A DNA stretch of 64,000 bases from Ianthella basta. Taxonomy: Eukaryota > Porifera > Demospongiae > Verongiida > Ianthellidae. Positions 46,055-57,445 of the stretch are shown piece after piece. Under the pieces are notes generated by a model. The model saw only the letters and a list, made by a program, of their open reading frames with translations. It was not told the DNA's origin and did no database searches. Location: the NCBI GenBank assembly GCA_964019415.1, contig OZ025889.1, forward strand, positions 2,154,501 through 2,218,500. The letters run 5' to 3'. Position numbers and translations under genes: made by a program. Numbering within the stretch: the first letter of the stretch is position 1; each line of letters opens with the position of its first letter.

Positions 46055-49000
46055 TCATACATGATCTACATGTCTGCGGACAACCCGGCCGTCCTCCAAC
46101 TCTACTGTGTAGGAAACTGGCCCCCTTGCTTCTTGAACAACTCCAGGCAGCCAAAGGGACCCTCTAGCAAAGTTCTTGGCATACACCTTAGTGCCCACCG
46201 CGAACTCTCGGGGTCTTGCATGGGTATCATGCCCCTGCTTCTGCTGATCCTGACGGAAACATACCCTCCTGCCAATGTCTGGTTTCAACAGATCCATACG
46301 TGTCCGCAGCTGACGACCAAACATCAACTGTGAGGGTGTCCCTCCCGTTGTTGAGTGAGGCGTAGTTCGGTAGCTCAGGAGGAATCTAGACAGGCGGTTA
46401 GCCAAACTGCCTTCTGCGATCTTCTTCAGTCCTGACTTAAGCGTCTGTACGGCCCGTTCTGCCAGCCCATTGCATCCCGGGTGGTATGGGGCGGTTGTGA
46501 TGTGCTTAATCCCGTTCATCTGCAAAAACAGAGCAAACTCTTCACTGGTGAAGGAAGGTCTGTTGTCTGTGACCAGTTGCTCAGGAAGACCCAAAGTTGC
46601 GAAGCTGCTTCTCATCTTTTCTATAGTTACCGATGAAGTCGAGGAGTTGGTCATGTGAACCTCTAGCCACTTAGAGTGAGCATCTATCAAGATCAGAAAC
46701 ATGTGCCCCAAAAATGGTCCTGCATAGTCAGCATGCACCCGCACCCAGGGCCTTTGGGGCCACTCCCAAGGGTGTAATGGTGCCGATGGCGGGCTCTTAC
46801 AGTTGTCTTGGCAGGGAACACATTTCTCTACTCGCCCCTCCACATCTCCATCCAGTCCAGGCCACCATACATACTGGCGGGCCAGGGCCTTCATTTTTCC
46901 AATGCCTGGGTGACCATCATGCAACTGATCTAGGACTTTGCCCCGAAGACTTGGCGGCACAATGACTCTACTTCCCCTCAGCAGGCAGCCATCTTCCACA
47001 CTCAGCTCCTCACGTCGTTGATTGAATGGGTGCATCTCTGGGGATGTGACCGGAAGTGTAGGCCACCCACATGTCACAAACTGTCTCAGCTTGGCCAGCG
47101 TTGGGTCTCTGTCAGTCTGGGAGCGTATGTTAGCTGCTGATACTGGGGAGGCTGCCAAGTGCTCCATCAGGAAGACAGTCTCTGGTGGCCGGGGTACCTC
47201 GGTTGGTGCCTCTGCTAATGGTAGTCGGCTAAGGGCATCGGCGTTGGCATGCTCCTTCCCTGCTTTGTATCGAATGGTGTAAGAATATCTGCTCAGGGTG
47301 AGGGCCCATCTCCGGATTCTCGCTGATGCCATTGCCGGGATTGTTTTCGACTCATCAAAGATAAACATCAGGGGCTTGTGGTCCGAGTGGATGATGAAGT
47401 AGTGTCCATAGAGGTATTGGTGAAATCTCTTCACCCCAAATATGATGGCTAGGGCTTCCTTATCTAGCTGGGAGTACCTCTTCTCAGGTGGAGCTAGGGT
47501 GCGTGAGGCAAAGGCAATGGGTTTCTCAGTGCCATCTTCCATGACATGAGATAGAACTGCCCCTAACCCATAAGGTGACGCGTCACAAGCCAACACCAGC
47601 TGTTTCTGGGGGTCAAAATGTACTAACAGGTCTGCCGACTGAAGCAATTTCTTCACCTCCTCGAAAGCAGAACTCTGGTCCTTCCCCCAAACCCAGTGGG
47701 CCTTCTTTTGGAGCAGACGATACAGTGGGTCCGCTGTGGAAGCCAGGCTGGGCAAGAACTTGCCGTAATAATTTACCAAGCCAAGGAAAGATCTCAGTTC
47801 ATCCACTTGCTGGGGCTCCGGGGCTTCTGCCACAGCCCGTACCTTGGCCTCAGTGGGTTGAAGGCCTTCCTTGCTGATCCGGTGACCTAAGTACTCCACC
47901 TCCTGCATCAGAAAGGAGCACTTCTCTTTCTTCAGTCTCAGCCCTGCTTCTTCCAGTCTTTTGAGGACGTCCTCAAGGTTCACCAGGTGCTCCTGCATTG
48001 ACCTGCCTGAAACGAGTATATCATCCAGGTACACACATATGTTAGTGAGGCCTTGTAGCACCGACTCCATGGTTCGTTGAAAGATGGCGGGAGCTGAGGC
48101 AACTCCAAATGGCAATCGTTGGTAGCGGTACAGCCCCTTGTGCGTGTTCACCGTCACGAATGATTGTGACTCCTTGGCCAGGGGTAGCTGTAAATAGGCA
48201 TGTGACAGATCTAGCTTGGAAAACATCTTGCCCCCGGCCAGGGAGGCAAACAGGTCCTCAATCCGTGGCAAGGGATACACCTCAGTCTTGGTTGCCTTGT
48301 TTGCGGTTAACTTGAAATCTCCACAAATTCTAACCATCCCATTGCTCTTTAGCACAGGTACTATTGGAGCTGCCCATTCGGAGTGTTGTACTGGAACTAT
48401 CACACCCTCACTTTCCAGCTTGTTGAGTTCCTCCTCTACCTTCGACCGTAGTGCGTAGGGTACAGAGCGTGCCTTGAGGAATCGTGGCTGGACATTAGGG
48501 TCCACATGAAGCCTTGCCTCCACACCTTGAATCAAGCCCAGCCCTGGACTGAAGACCATTTCATACCTATCCAAGACACTCTGTAGTTCTTTCTCAGCTC
48601 GTACTGCAAGGATGGTACTCCAATCTAGCTTTAGCTTGGCCAGCCAGTCCCTCCCCAAAAGGCTCGGGCCATCACCTGCGACAACAACCAGGGGTAGTTG
48701 TTCCACCTGCCCCTGGCACTGTACCTTCATAGAAAGTTCCCCTACCATTGGAATTTCCTCTCCCATGTAAGTCCTCAGCTTCACCATGGAAGGATGTAAT
48801 TGTGGGAGTGAGCTCACACCACCAACCTGATTGAATGTGGCCTCACTGATCACCGTGACAGCGGCGCCTGTGTCCATCTCCATGACTAGGTTATGATCCT
48901 CCACTGAAATTGGGGTCTGCCAAGGCTTGGCATTTGGGCCTGTAACAGGGTACATTGTATACTCCACTGGAAGGTCTAGAACATCCTGTTGAGCTTTATG

Positions 49001-49471
49001 GATGGGCTGCTTAGGACCTGGGATTCTACCATCTGTAGGTCTGCTGCGGCACACCCTTTTGAGGTGCCCCCTTTTCCCACAGGCATGACATTCCACATCC
49101 CGGAACCGACACTGTGTGTGGTCATGCTGACCACCACACCTGAAGCAGGGCTTCCTGTCAGCTGGGGGCTTTGCTGTCCCTCCATTCACCTTATGGACTG
49201 GCTCAACCGGGTGAGTCTCCACCTGCCGCAGCTCCTTGGCATCACGCTCAGCCACTTCCATGGCCTGTGCTATTTTCATAGCCTTGTCCAAGGTCAAGTC
49301 CACCTCAGCTAGGAGACGCTGTTGGATTCTGGCCTGGGCCAGCCCACAAACTAGACGATCTCGAAGCATGTCATCTAGACTCTGTCCAAACCCACGATAT
49401 TCAGAGAGTCGGCGGAGTTCAGCAACATAGCTAGCAATGCTCTCACCTGCTTGCTGTGTCCTCGAGTTCAA
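46055..49471 (-). CDS. Gag-Pol polyprotein of the Ty3/gypsy element (1138 codons, missing the first part of Gag)
   Basis: Order: Gag capsid remainder (1-90), two CCHC zinc knuckles (about 109-141, CFRCGGQHDHTQC and CHACGKRGHLKRVC), protease (DTGAAVTVIS at about 200), RT (YLDDILVSG), RNase H (LACDASPYGLGAVLS; HSDHKPL), integrase zinc site (H..H..C..C ending CVPCQ) and D,D,E core (HADYAGPF, VTDNRPSFTSEE, HPGCNGLAERAVQTL). It ends VVRRHVDHV and stop; no chromodomain is seen. The catalytic motifs look intact. The 5' Gag lies in another frame (49443-49778), so one frame change separates them. Confidence 0.93.
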   Translation of the reverse strand: MNSRTQQAGESIASYVAELRRLSEYRGFGQSLDDMLRDRLVCGLAQARIQQRLLAEVDLTLDKAMKIAQAMEVAERDAKELRQVETHPVEPVHKVNGGTAKPPADRKPCFRCGGQHDHTQCRFRDVECHACGKRGHLKRVCRSRPTDGRIPGPKQPIHKAQQDVLDLPVEYTMYPVTGPNAKPWQTPISVEDHNLVMEMDTGAAVTVISEATFNQVGGVSSLPQLHPSMVKLRTYMGEEIPMVGELSMKVQCQGQVEQLPLVVVAGDGPSLLGRDWLAKLKLDWSTILAVRAEKELQSVLDRYEMVFSPGLGLIQGVEARLHVDPNVQPRFLKARSVPYALRSKVEEELNKLESEGVIVPVQHSEWAAPIVPVLKSNGMVRICGDFKLTANKATKTEVYPLPRIEDLFASLAGGKMFSKLDLSHAYLQLPLAKESQSFVTVNTHKGLYRYQRLPFGVASAPAIFQRTMESVLQGLTNICVYLDDILVSGRSMQEHLVNLEDVLKRLEEAGLRLKKEKCSFLMQEVEYLGHRISKEGLQPTEAKVRAVAEAPEPQQVDELRSFLGLVNYYGKFLPSLASTADPLYRLLQKKAHWVWGKDQSSAFEEVKKLLQSADLLVHFDPQKQLVLACDASPYGLGAVLSHVMEDGTEKPIAFASRTLAPPEKRYSQLDKEALAIIFGVKRFHQYLYGHYFIIHSDHKPLMFIFDESKTIPAMASARIRRWALTLSRYSYTIRYKAGKEHANADALSRLPLAEAPTEVPRPPETVFLMEHLAASPVSAANIRSQTDRDPTLAKLRQFVTCGWPTLPVTSPEMHPFNQRREELSVEDGCLLRGSRVIVPPSLRGKVLDQLHDGHPGIGKMKALARQYVWWPGLDGDVEGRVEKCVPCQDNCKSPPSAPLHPWEWPQRPWVRVHADYAGPFLGHMFLILIDAHSKWLEVHMTNSSTSSVTIEKMRSSFATLGLPEQLVTDNRPSFTSEEFALFLQMNGIKHITTAPYHPGCNGLAERAVQTLKSGLKKIAEGSLANRLSRFLLSYRTTPHSTTGGTPSQLMFGRQLRTRMDLLKPDIGRRVCFRQDQQKQGHDTHARPREFAVGTKVYAKNFARGSLWLPGVVQEARGPVSYTVELEDGRVVRRHVDHV

Positions 49472-49778
49472 CTTGAACCGCTGGACGATCTGAGATGGGT
49501 CTGGGGTTGTAGTGAGCCTGAGCTAATTTCACCAAGTCATTGTATGGAACCTCCGTCGGCTTTCTTGGTGCCACCAGACTACATATTGTGCTGTAAGTGA
49601 CGTCACCACAATAAGCGAGGAGAATTGCTCTCTGTTTCTTGTCGGTGGCGACGTCGCTGGCGGTGAAATAACACTCCAGCCTCTCAATGTACTCCGTCCA
49701 CCGCTCTGGGTGGCCCTGGAACTCACCGATGCTTCCGTGAGTGGCCATTGTCCATTCCTGCTTTACCTTCGTCGCCAA
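49443..49778 (-). CDS. N-terminal Gag of the Ty3/gypsy element (frameshifted from pol)
   Basis: Begins two bases inside the 5' LTR border with MATKVKQEW; contains GHPERWTEYIERLECYF, typical of the Ty3/gypsy Gag N-terminal domain. The frame leaves homology at about 49490-49510 (after HYNPRP); the larger frame then resumes with capsid sequence. The break lies inside capsid, not at a gag/pol border, so a mutation or read error is more likely than programmed frameshifting. Confidence 0.8.
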   Translation of the reverse strand: MATKVKQEWTMATHGSIGEFQGHPERWTEYIERLECYFTASDVATDKKQRAILLAYCGDVTYSTICSLVAPRKPTEVPYNDLVKLAQAHYNPRPISDRPAVQVELEDTASR

Positions 49779-50016
49779 TATCGAGGTCGGGCACTATCCA
49801 AGCACAAACAACTGCGGACGCTAATGGTCACTCGCACGTGGTTCCACACCAATTACACCAGAACAAGGCACACGTGCTCCATGCAAGTCACATGATACAT
49901 AACCAATCAAAAACTGCATCCATGCAGAAACAGGCAAAACCAAATAATAATACAAGACCCCAGGAAACCACACAGCACTACAGGTAACACAACACAGCAA
50001 TCATACAGTCACTACA
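49779..50016 (-). repeat. 5' LTR of the Ty3/gypsy element
   Basis: 238 bp, partner of 45620-45857. The LTR should carry promoter and poly(A) signals; I do not identify them individually. Directly inside it lies TTGGCGACGAAGG (minus strand, 49766-49778), the likely primer-binding site; the tRNA was not identified. Confidence 0.94.
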
Positions 50017-50021
50017 GTCAT

Positions 50022-51791
50022 CTTCTGGCAGCTATAGCTGATGCACCATTGTGGACAGAGATTGTGAGCGACTTCTCTCTTATGCATTGCATCATTTCAC
50101 ATGTCACTAACAAAGGAATCTCGCATACGCCATCCATTAACACACAAAACACATGGCATCATTTCCCGCAGCAGAGGGAAAACGTGCAGCATTCCTTGCG
50201 GGCGCAATGAATCGTCTTCTGTCTACCCACTTATGACTATCTCCATGCGGCACCCCATAATACTTCCAAGTTTGACGTCAATTATGTGTGAACTGCGCGA
50301 GCAGTTCGTGAACAGAGGATTTCAGGTCTACCAAAACATATAATATAGATATAGTGGAAACATTAGAACTATGGTGTGGTGCATAGAAACGTTATGGTAT
50401 CCGAAAACTTAGTGTCACTTAAAGGTTAGTGAACAGTGAATATCTGGTTACCTTAACTGTTACCATTGAACGGTTAACTGCAAACCATCAATGGGAATTG
50501 TTACAGATAATTGAGAGAAAAAGGTGTAGAGTTAACCAGCAAACTGGAATTACCATTGTGCACTGCGTTTCTCGTACTCAACAACTCAATCAATACATGA
50601 GACGCACAAGCACGCTGTGCACGCGCACTTCCATGCACTATAATACTCATACATATGCAAATGCGCTACAAAAGCATGGGCATGCACTTGGCCCTGTGCT
50701 GAATGCAAATACAGCCTAGGTGTGATGGGTACTGTGTGATGGGTGGCATTGTTCTATACAATTTTAAAAGAGTTTGTCTTAAACATATGTCAAACAAAAT
50801 CTATGATGATATTGTACAGGTTCATTGCTGTGTGGTAACAATGAGAAGGGTACAATATGAACATTTAAGCACAGCATCAATTTCAGTAGGCTACAGGACG
50901 TTACGATCCGTAGATCTTCTTCAGCTGTAATACAAAACTGATAGATGTGACTCATTAAATAAGTAAAGGTGTGTCAGTGGATGTCATAAAGCTGGCGGGA
51001 AATTGCATAATGTGTAAAGTGGAGTGACGTAATGGAACATCATGGAATTACTGGCCGAATCACACTTGAATCAAATGATTTGACGGCCTATGGTTGCCTT
51101 CATCAGTGAATGATTAACACTTGCAGGTAAGAATGTACAATACTAACTAGGCAGACAAACAATGATGTGACCATGCAAGGCACGTGGGTACAGTAAGCAA
51201 GGAATGTGTCACAAAATTTGAAGTGGGTTTCCCAACATAATTAATGATGAATGGTACTAGAAAGAATGCTAAACAAAAAGGAAAGAGAAGACTATTAAGG
51301 AGGAGAACCTAAAGCCTTTCATGCCACTTTCCTTGCTTACTGTGCATGTATGCATCACATTACCACATCATTGCTTGTCTGCCTAGCTTGCATTTATACA
51401 TCCTTGACTGCATCAATCGTTCACTGTGTGCATTACCTGAAGGCTGGTTCTGGGCGGCCTCTGATAGGTATAATTGGCTATAACATATGTACCTCATATC
51501 ATCATCAATTAATTGAACCATATTAACTAATATACCATCCAGTTTTTGTTAGCCCTAATCTGCACTCTGACTCTGAATGGTCTAAGCCTACAAAGGATAT
51601 TTTAAGCCCTTGTTCACTTTAAATAGGCCCAGTGAGCCTCAAGGCCACAGTGTATGGTCTCTAGATCTGCTACAGGATACAACCATAGATCTTGGTCCAG
51701 GCCCAGAGAATAGCTCTCACGGTCCCCCTCTTTATTCTCAGTATGTCCACACTATAATGCCAACATTGCCATTTTACCCATTCGACATCAC
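50022..51791. other. Stretch between LTR element and LINE, with one hairpin motif
   Basis: No exon supported. A hammerhead-like motif lies on the minus strand at about 51058-51112 (CACTGATGAAGGC ... TTGATTCAAGTGTGATT), homologous to 61258-61408. The left part might be further Helitron sequence displaced by the LTR insertion, but I see no Rep motif there. Confidence 0.4.
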
Positions 51792-51803
51792 AAGATGACA
51801 TCA

Positions 51804-54079
51804 CGAACTGAAATGTGATGTGAGAGTGGTACGCGGGGCTGAGATTGGTAGCGATCACCACCTGGTGCTGATGAAGATGAAAGTGAGGGGTAGAAAGCAG
51901 ACTAAGAAGACAGAAAAGAAGAGTCAGCTGAGAAGTGAGAGACTGCGAACTAAAGAGGGAAAGACGAAATATTGTGCAAAACTGAGCCAAAAAATGAGGG
52001 AAGCAAAGTGTGTGAATGGGGATGATGTGGAAGCGGCATGGAATGAATTTAAGAGTGACGTTAAGGAGGTAGCTGAAGTAGTGTGTGGAAGAAAGAAAGT
52101 CAGAAAAGAGAAGAGGACTGCATGGTGGAGCAAGGAGGTTGAAGTGGCAGTGAAAAGCAAGAAGGAGGCATATAAGAGGTGGCTACAAGTGAAGACTGAG
52201 AATGCAAAGGAAGTTTACCTGAAGGCCAAAAGGGCAGCAAGTCATACAGTGAGGAAAGCGAAAAATGAGGAATGGAAGAAAATTGGCGAGACATTGCAGG
52301 GAGATTTCCAACACAATCAGAGGAGGTTTTGGGCGAAGATAAGAGATAGGACAAAGGGTAGCAGTGAAGTGGGAAGAGTATGTGATGAAAGTGGACAGGT
52401 GCTGTGTGAGGAGGAAGAGGTTAGGAATAGGTGGAAAGAGTACTTTGCATCACTGTTACAGGGTGAAGGAGTTCAACAGAATGAATGCAAAATTGCAAGT
52501 AGAGAAGAACGAGTAGAGGGGACTAGACATGAGAGGATAAGTATGGAGGAAGTGTGCTCAAGCATCTTGAGACTGAAGAATAGGAAAGCACCTGGAGTAT
52601 GTGGGGTCACTGGAGAAATGCTGAAAGCAGGTGGAGGGGTAGTGGTAGAGTGGCTGCACAAAATCATGGACCTGGCATGGAGGAGTGGGAGTGTCCCAAT
52701 GGACTGGCGAAGGGCACTGATTGTCCCGATCCACAAGAAAGGAATCAGAACCCAATGCGAGAATTACCGGGGCATCAGCTTGCTGAGTATACCTGGCAAG
52801 GTGTATGCCAGTGTGTTGGAGAAGAGGATGAGGACAATCACCGAAGGGAAAGTGTTGGAAGAGCAGGGGGCATTCCGAAGAGGGAGGAGCTGTGTAGACC
52901 AGTTGTTTACTGTCAGGCAGTTAGGAGAGAAGATTATTGAAAAGAACAAGAGGATGCTGATGGTTTGTGTGGACTTAGAGAAAGCATACGACAGGGTAGA
53001 CAGGGAGTTATTGTGGAGAGTGCTTAGGGCATATGGAGTGAATGGTGAGCTGATAAGAGCAGTGAGGTCACTATATGATGATGGTAAGGCATGTGTCAGG
53101 GTTCAAGGTCAGAAATCAGACTGGTTTGGAGTAGGACAAGGAGTGAGACAGGGATGCACTATGTCACCATGGCTATTTAACATCTTTATGGACAACATTG
53201 TGAGGGAGGCAAAACAGAGGTTTGAAGGAGGAGTTGAGATGGAAACAGGCATAATACAGCTTCTCTTGTTTGCCGATGACCTAATGTTAGTGACAGAAAG
53301 AGATGAGGATGCAGAAAGAAATGTGAAGGTGCTGGATGAAGTGATGATGAAATGGAGAATGACAATCAATTGGGGAAAGACAAAGGTAATGGTGGTGAAG
53401 AGAGGAGGAGGCACATGCAACATTACAGTAAATGGAGTGGAGATAGAAAATGTGAAGACAATGAAGTATCTAGGAGCCATGTTAGATGAAGAGGGATCAT
53501 GTGAAGCAGAGGTAGACCACAGAATAGGAGCAGCATCCAAAGTGATTGGAGCTATGAGAAAAGAGATAATTGATCGAAGAGAACTGAGCAAGGCAACAAA
53601 ACTTAGAGTGATCAATGCCACGGTGATGCCAACTCTGTTGTATGCATGTGAGACCTGGACCCTGCTAGAGAGACACAAGAGCAGAATACAAGCCCTTGAA
53701 ATGAGATGCCTGAGGAGAGTGGAAGGAGTGACTATGTTGGACAAAGTGAGGAATGTTGATATTAGATCAAGACTGGGACAGGTGGCAGTGGTATCAAGAG
53801 TAGAGAACAAGAAGACAGAATGGTTAAAGAAGATGGAAGAAATGACAGATGACAGGATGGTAAAGAAGGTGTATATGGAGAATGTGCCCGGAAAGCGACC
53901 GAGGGGAAGACCAAGGAAAAGATGGGCTGATGATCTGAAAGTAAATTGAACAGTTAATTATTGAACTATTTAGTACAGCATGATGTGAACTATTTCTTGC
54001 ACAGAACTGTTAGAAAATAATTCCAGCGACCTCCAGCATTGGAGACAAAGCTGTGTATGATTGATTGATTGATTGATTG
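51804..54079 (+). mobile_element. 5'-truncated APE-type LINE with intact RT ORF
   Basis: A single 709-codon frame (51820-53949) starts inside the endonuclease at GSDHHLVLMKMK (the SDH catalytic motif). RT follows: VPMDWRRALIVPIHKKG, ENYRGISLLSIPGKVYA, FRRGRSCVDQLF, DLEKAYDRVDR, GVRQGCTMSPWLFNIFM and LLLFADDLMLV, then the thumb and a C-terminal region ending KRPRGRPRKRWADDLK. The tail is (TTGA)n (about 54059-54079). AAGATGACATCA is duplicated at 51792-51803 and 54080-54091. The layout resembles RTE-like elements; clade not tested. RT looks intact but the endonuclease is lost. Confidence 0.92.
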
Positions 54080-54426
54080 AAGATGACATCATCTATCTTC
54101 CAGTATTTTTGATGTTTGGTATGTCAACTATGAGCAAGATGGTGATGTAGTGGACGGCTGAGATGAAAGACATTAAGTATAAAGACAATTTCAGTTACAG
54201 TAGAATCCCTGTATTTATCTGATAGCTATTTTGTGCATTTAGAAAGTCTAATAATTAATAAGTTTATACAGTACCTGCAAACATATTTGTATGGGCAATA
54301 TGGTTTAAACTCAAACACACTGAACTCAGGAATAATGACCAGAAGCTAGCAGAGTAGTGATTAACAGCAAATAGCACGACTGAACAATTAATGTCCCTTG
54401 GAATGGTTTGCTAACTTTCATTACAG

Positions 54427-54503
54427 CTCGTCACCTCTTGTTCCTGCGTAGCTACACCTCCCGAATGCCCAGAAACCTCAATTTGTGCTACTTGGTCATG
54501 GAG
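54427..54503 (+). CDS. Possible orphan exon
   Basis: Acceptor TTACAG and donor GTACAG enclose 77 nt that read, from a phase-1 entry, RHLLFLRSYTSRMPRNLNLC then YLVME. It looks like coding sequence but I do not recognise it. It could be a downstream exon of the ankyrin gene or an upstream exon of the PUL gene. Confidence 0.3.
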
Positions 54504-54811
54504 GTACAGTATCTAACATACAAAGTACAGTAGAGCAGTCATTTAAATGTGGTGCAATACTATAGCAATGTTTTTCTCATACTCCTTATATATGGTACTT
54601 GAGCTACAGTTGATAGAGCACAAGAAGAATAAGGAAACATACTACAGAAAGTGCTGATATTGTTTCTAAGGGAATGTGCACTTTTGCCTAGAAGTAAAGT
54701 TAGAGCCATAGGAATACATAGCAGTATTTCCTGTCATATTGCAACTACAGTGTATCCTGCTCACATGACACATTAAAGGCACCAGCAGCAGGTCAAATCG
54801 TATGCTACATT

Positions 54812-55001
54812 GGTTTCACGATTTCTAGTCCCGATTGACATTGCACATTGCACTCGATCACGTGAGTAAAGTATTGGAACGATAGGCTCGCACAGGATAA
54901 GCACGTGCTTTGATCTATGTGTGAGCCTATTGTTCCAATACTTTACTCACATGATGGAGTGCAATGCGCAAATGCCAATCAGGACTAGAAATAGTGAAAC
55001 C
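54812..55001. mobile_element. Palindromic MITE
   Basis: GGTTTCAC-ATTTCTAGTCC at 54812 pairs with GGACTAGAAATAGTGAAACC ending at 55001. The inner arms GTGAGTAAAGTATTGGAAC and GTTCCAATACTTTACTCAC pair exactly. About 190 bp, fold-back, non-coding. Confidence 0.85.
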
Positions 55002-56170
55002 ACTGTAAGTCACGTGTGGTGGTATAACTACCCAGACGAGTAGTTATCCCATGGCACATGACATGGTATAACTTCCCCAAGCAGCAAGGTGCCCAGTCAC
55101 AACAAATATAAGTTAACACTTACTCACATTGAGTTCCTAAGTGAAATAGTGTAAATATGTAGCTTTGTTAGTTATTAAACTTACCAACTGTCCTGTGGGC
55201 TGTCTTGGATGAAAGAGACGTTCGTTACCAGCGAAGACTTGAACTAACCAGACAGAGAAGGCCTGATAATAGGAAATTAATCCATACAAGCTGGGTATGG
55301 TACTTCAGGGGTTGTATTGCACAAAACTAGAGATTTGAAAGGTCCATTGTAGAAAAACGGTTGAAGGTTGGCTGCTCTACCATGCCATATGGTAACAAAA
55401 CCGGCACATGTTTTCATGCCTTAATTCAAGCAGCCAATCAAAATTAGGATGTGTCACTCGCCCTCAAATACTTCGCACCCTCATGCTTGGGTGACAAACC
55501 AGATACACTCCAAATTGCTATGATATAAATAGAACAACAACCACCACCCATATCCATCTAGCTACATAGACAGCACTACTCTGCTGTCTGATGTAGATGG
55601 CAAATCAAAATGGCAGCTCACATGGGACCACTATGTTACAATGTTCAGAACTGTCTGTGTTGACATTCTTCCGTCTATTAGTCAGAAGACAAGCACTCAT
55701 AATCATGATTAGTTGGGTAAGACTGATAATTGGATCTATCAAATGACTCTCCCAATTCCAAAATTCAGCTCCAAAAGCAATGAAATGGTGGGAATTGCAA
55801 AATGGTATTGCTTGGGCTCTCTGGTTTGCTACGCTCATATGGTCAGGCGATACATGAGCCTTCCACAGTCAAGAACCATCACATACATTGACTTGTGCTA
55901 TAGTTGAGCTCCAATTATATTGCAGGACTGTTCATCAGCACCCCAATCTTATAACAACATACAATTATGTACAATGACATGAGACTCATTGCTATGTACT
56001 TGGATGAACACAAAGTAGGTGGTCACTGGACACTTCGGCTGCAAAGGGCTTCACCAACATTAGAAGTGAAACGTCCAGTGGCAACCTCATTTTGATCGAT
56101 GCTATGTCCATTTGTGTTCACTATAATGTTCATGAAATGCTTCTTTAGTTTTCAATGGATGGCCAGCAAA
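55002..56170. other. Non-coding stretch
   Basis: No supported exon. The motif CAGACAGC-ACTACTCTGCTGTCTG near 55570 is a short palindrome. Confidence 0.35.
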
Positions 56171-56230
56171 CTAGCAGGTTTATGAGGAGTTGATGAGCAT
56201 TCACGTAGCTAAAAAGGATGGTTCAAATAA

Positions 56231-56258
56231 AACGTTTCGACCACGAAGGTCTTCATCA
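56231..56258 (-). ncRNA. Hammerhead-like motif in the Penelope-like terminus
   Basis: Minus strand TGATGAAGACC, loop TTCGT, GGTCGAAACG: the hammerhead core CUGAUGA/GAAAC with a stem II of GACC/GGUC and one extra A. Penelope-like elements are known to carry hammerhead ribozymes in their terminal repeats, which supports this call. The first core base is A instead of C, so this copy may be inactive. Confidence 0.45.
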
Positions 56259-56401
56259 TTTACAAAACTGAAGTGTACAGGTACAGGGATTGGCTTTATA
56301 CAGCAGTATGTGTTCAAAAAGGGTGGGAAAGTCAGGTGACAGGTGACAGGTCATGAGTGAATAATAGAAATAATAATAATAATAATAGTAATTTAAGTAA
56401 G

Positions 56402-57445
56402 GATTTTGATCAGGGAGACTCATGGCTCCAGGCAACCCTCCCTGTGAAATCAGGTGGCCTTGGGTTTCGAAGTGCCTCCACTCTTGCACCATCTGCCTTT
56501 TTGGCATCTGCTGGTGGGGCCTCAGACCTAATGCAGGAGCTTCTCCCCGACCACCTGTCGTCTACCCCATACATTGACAGGGACCTGGCTCTGTCTAAAT
56601 GGAAACAGGCACTGCCTGAAGACACACCGGTCCCTTCTGCCGTAAATCGCCAGAAATCCTGGGACGGGCCTGTAGTCCAGCACACATTCGACACCCTTCT
56701 GGAGCACTGCACCAATGAGATCTCAACATCACGGCTGCTTGGTGCCGGCTCATTCGAGTCTGGGGCATGGTTGAACGCACCACCTATCTCCTCACTGGGT
56801 CTTCGCATGCCCAACGAGGCTATCCGTATTGCCATTGGTCTCAGAGTGGGCGCCTCCATATGCCTACCCCACTCCTGCAGCTTCTGCGGAGGACCTGTCG
56901 ACAAGCTCGGCCTTCATGGTCTGAGCTGCAGGATGAGCCAAGGCAGAATCCCTCGCCATCAGATGCTGAATAACACCATCTACCACTCGTTAGCTTCAGC
57001 CAACATCCCCAGCAGACTTGAACCATCTGGCCTTCACAGAGCTGATGGGAAGCGCCCAGATGGTGTTACCCTCATCCCATGGACGGAGGGAAAGTTCCTC
57101 GTGTGGGACGCAACATGCGTGGACTCCTTTTGTGACTCCCGCATTCGGGGGTCGTCCAGGGAAGCGGGAGGGGCTGCAGCTGCAGCAGAGAAGAACAAGC
57201 AGAGCAAGTACGCCCACCTTGACAGGTCCTATGTATTCCAGCCTATTGCAGTGGAAACCTGCGGCACAATAGGTCCAGATTCATTGAGTTTCCTCCGAAA
57301 CCTAGGCCGCAGGCTGAAGGCAACCACAGGGGAGCCTCAGTCTTTCGCCTACCTGCTCCAGCGACTATCTGTGGCTATCCAGATGGGGAACTCTGCCTCT
57401 GTGCAGAGCACTTTGGAGCTGCCAGGACTCCAGTCTATTGATTGA
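56402..57445 (+). mobile_element. 5'-truncated RLE-type LINE (C-terminal RT region and endonuclease)
   Basis: An open frame from DFDQGDSWLQATLPVKSGGL (post-RT region) runs through a CCHC finger (CSFCGGPVDKLGLHGLSC at about 56875) and RIPRHQMLNN. A restriction-like endonuclease core follows (DGKRPDGVTLIPWTEGKFLV, then WDATCVDSF; pattern RPD...D), and a tail domain (TGEPQSFAYLLQRLSVAIQM). Stop at 57443-57445, then a (TTGA)n-like tail. RT itself is lost by 5' truncation. The Asn-rich N-terminus of the frame is a host (AAT)n microsatellite. Family-mate of 11837-12977. Confidence 0.87.

Larger units (their letters stand above)
45620..50016 (-). mobile_element. Complete Ty3/gypsy LTR retrotransposon
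   Basis: Two 238-bp LTRs (45620-45857 and 49779-50016) flank a minus-strand gag-pol. GTCAT is duplicated on both outer sides (45615-45619 and 50017-50021). The LTRs differ at 8 positions, all transitions (about 97% identity). On the minus strand each LTR starts TGTAGTGACTG. A polypurine tract abuts the 3' LTR and a primer-site-like TTGGCGACGAAGG abuts the 5' LTR. It is inserted at the edge of the Helitron remnant, so it is younger than that. Confidence 0.95.

Noticed and set aside
49443-49510. Programmed -1/+1 frameshift between gag and pol
   Set aside because: The break falls inside capsid, far upstream of the zinc knuckles and protease, and no slippery heptamer is evident.
53109-53810. 233-codon minus-strand frame
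   Set aside because: Antisense shadow of the LINE RT ORF; no domain and fully inside the plus-strand coding region.
56357-56401. Asn-rich N-terminus of the 362-codon frame
   Set aside because: This is a host (AAT)n microsatellite upstream of the truncated LINE, not part of its protein.
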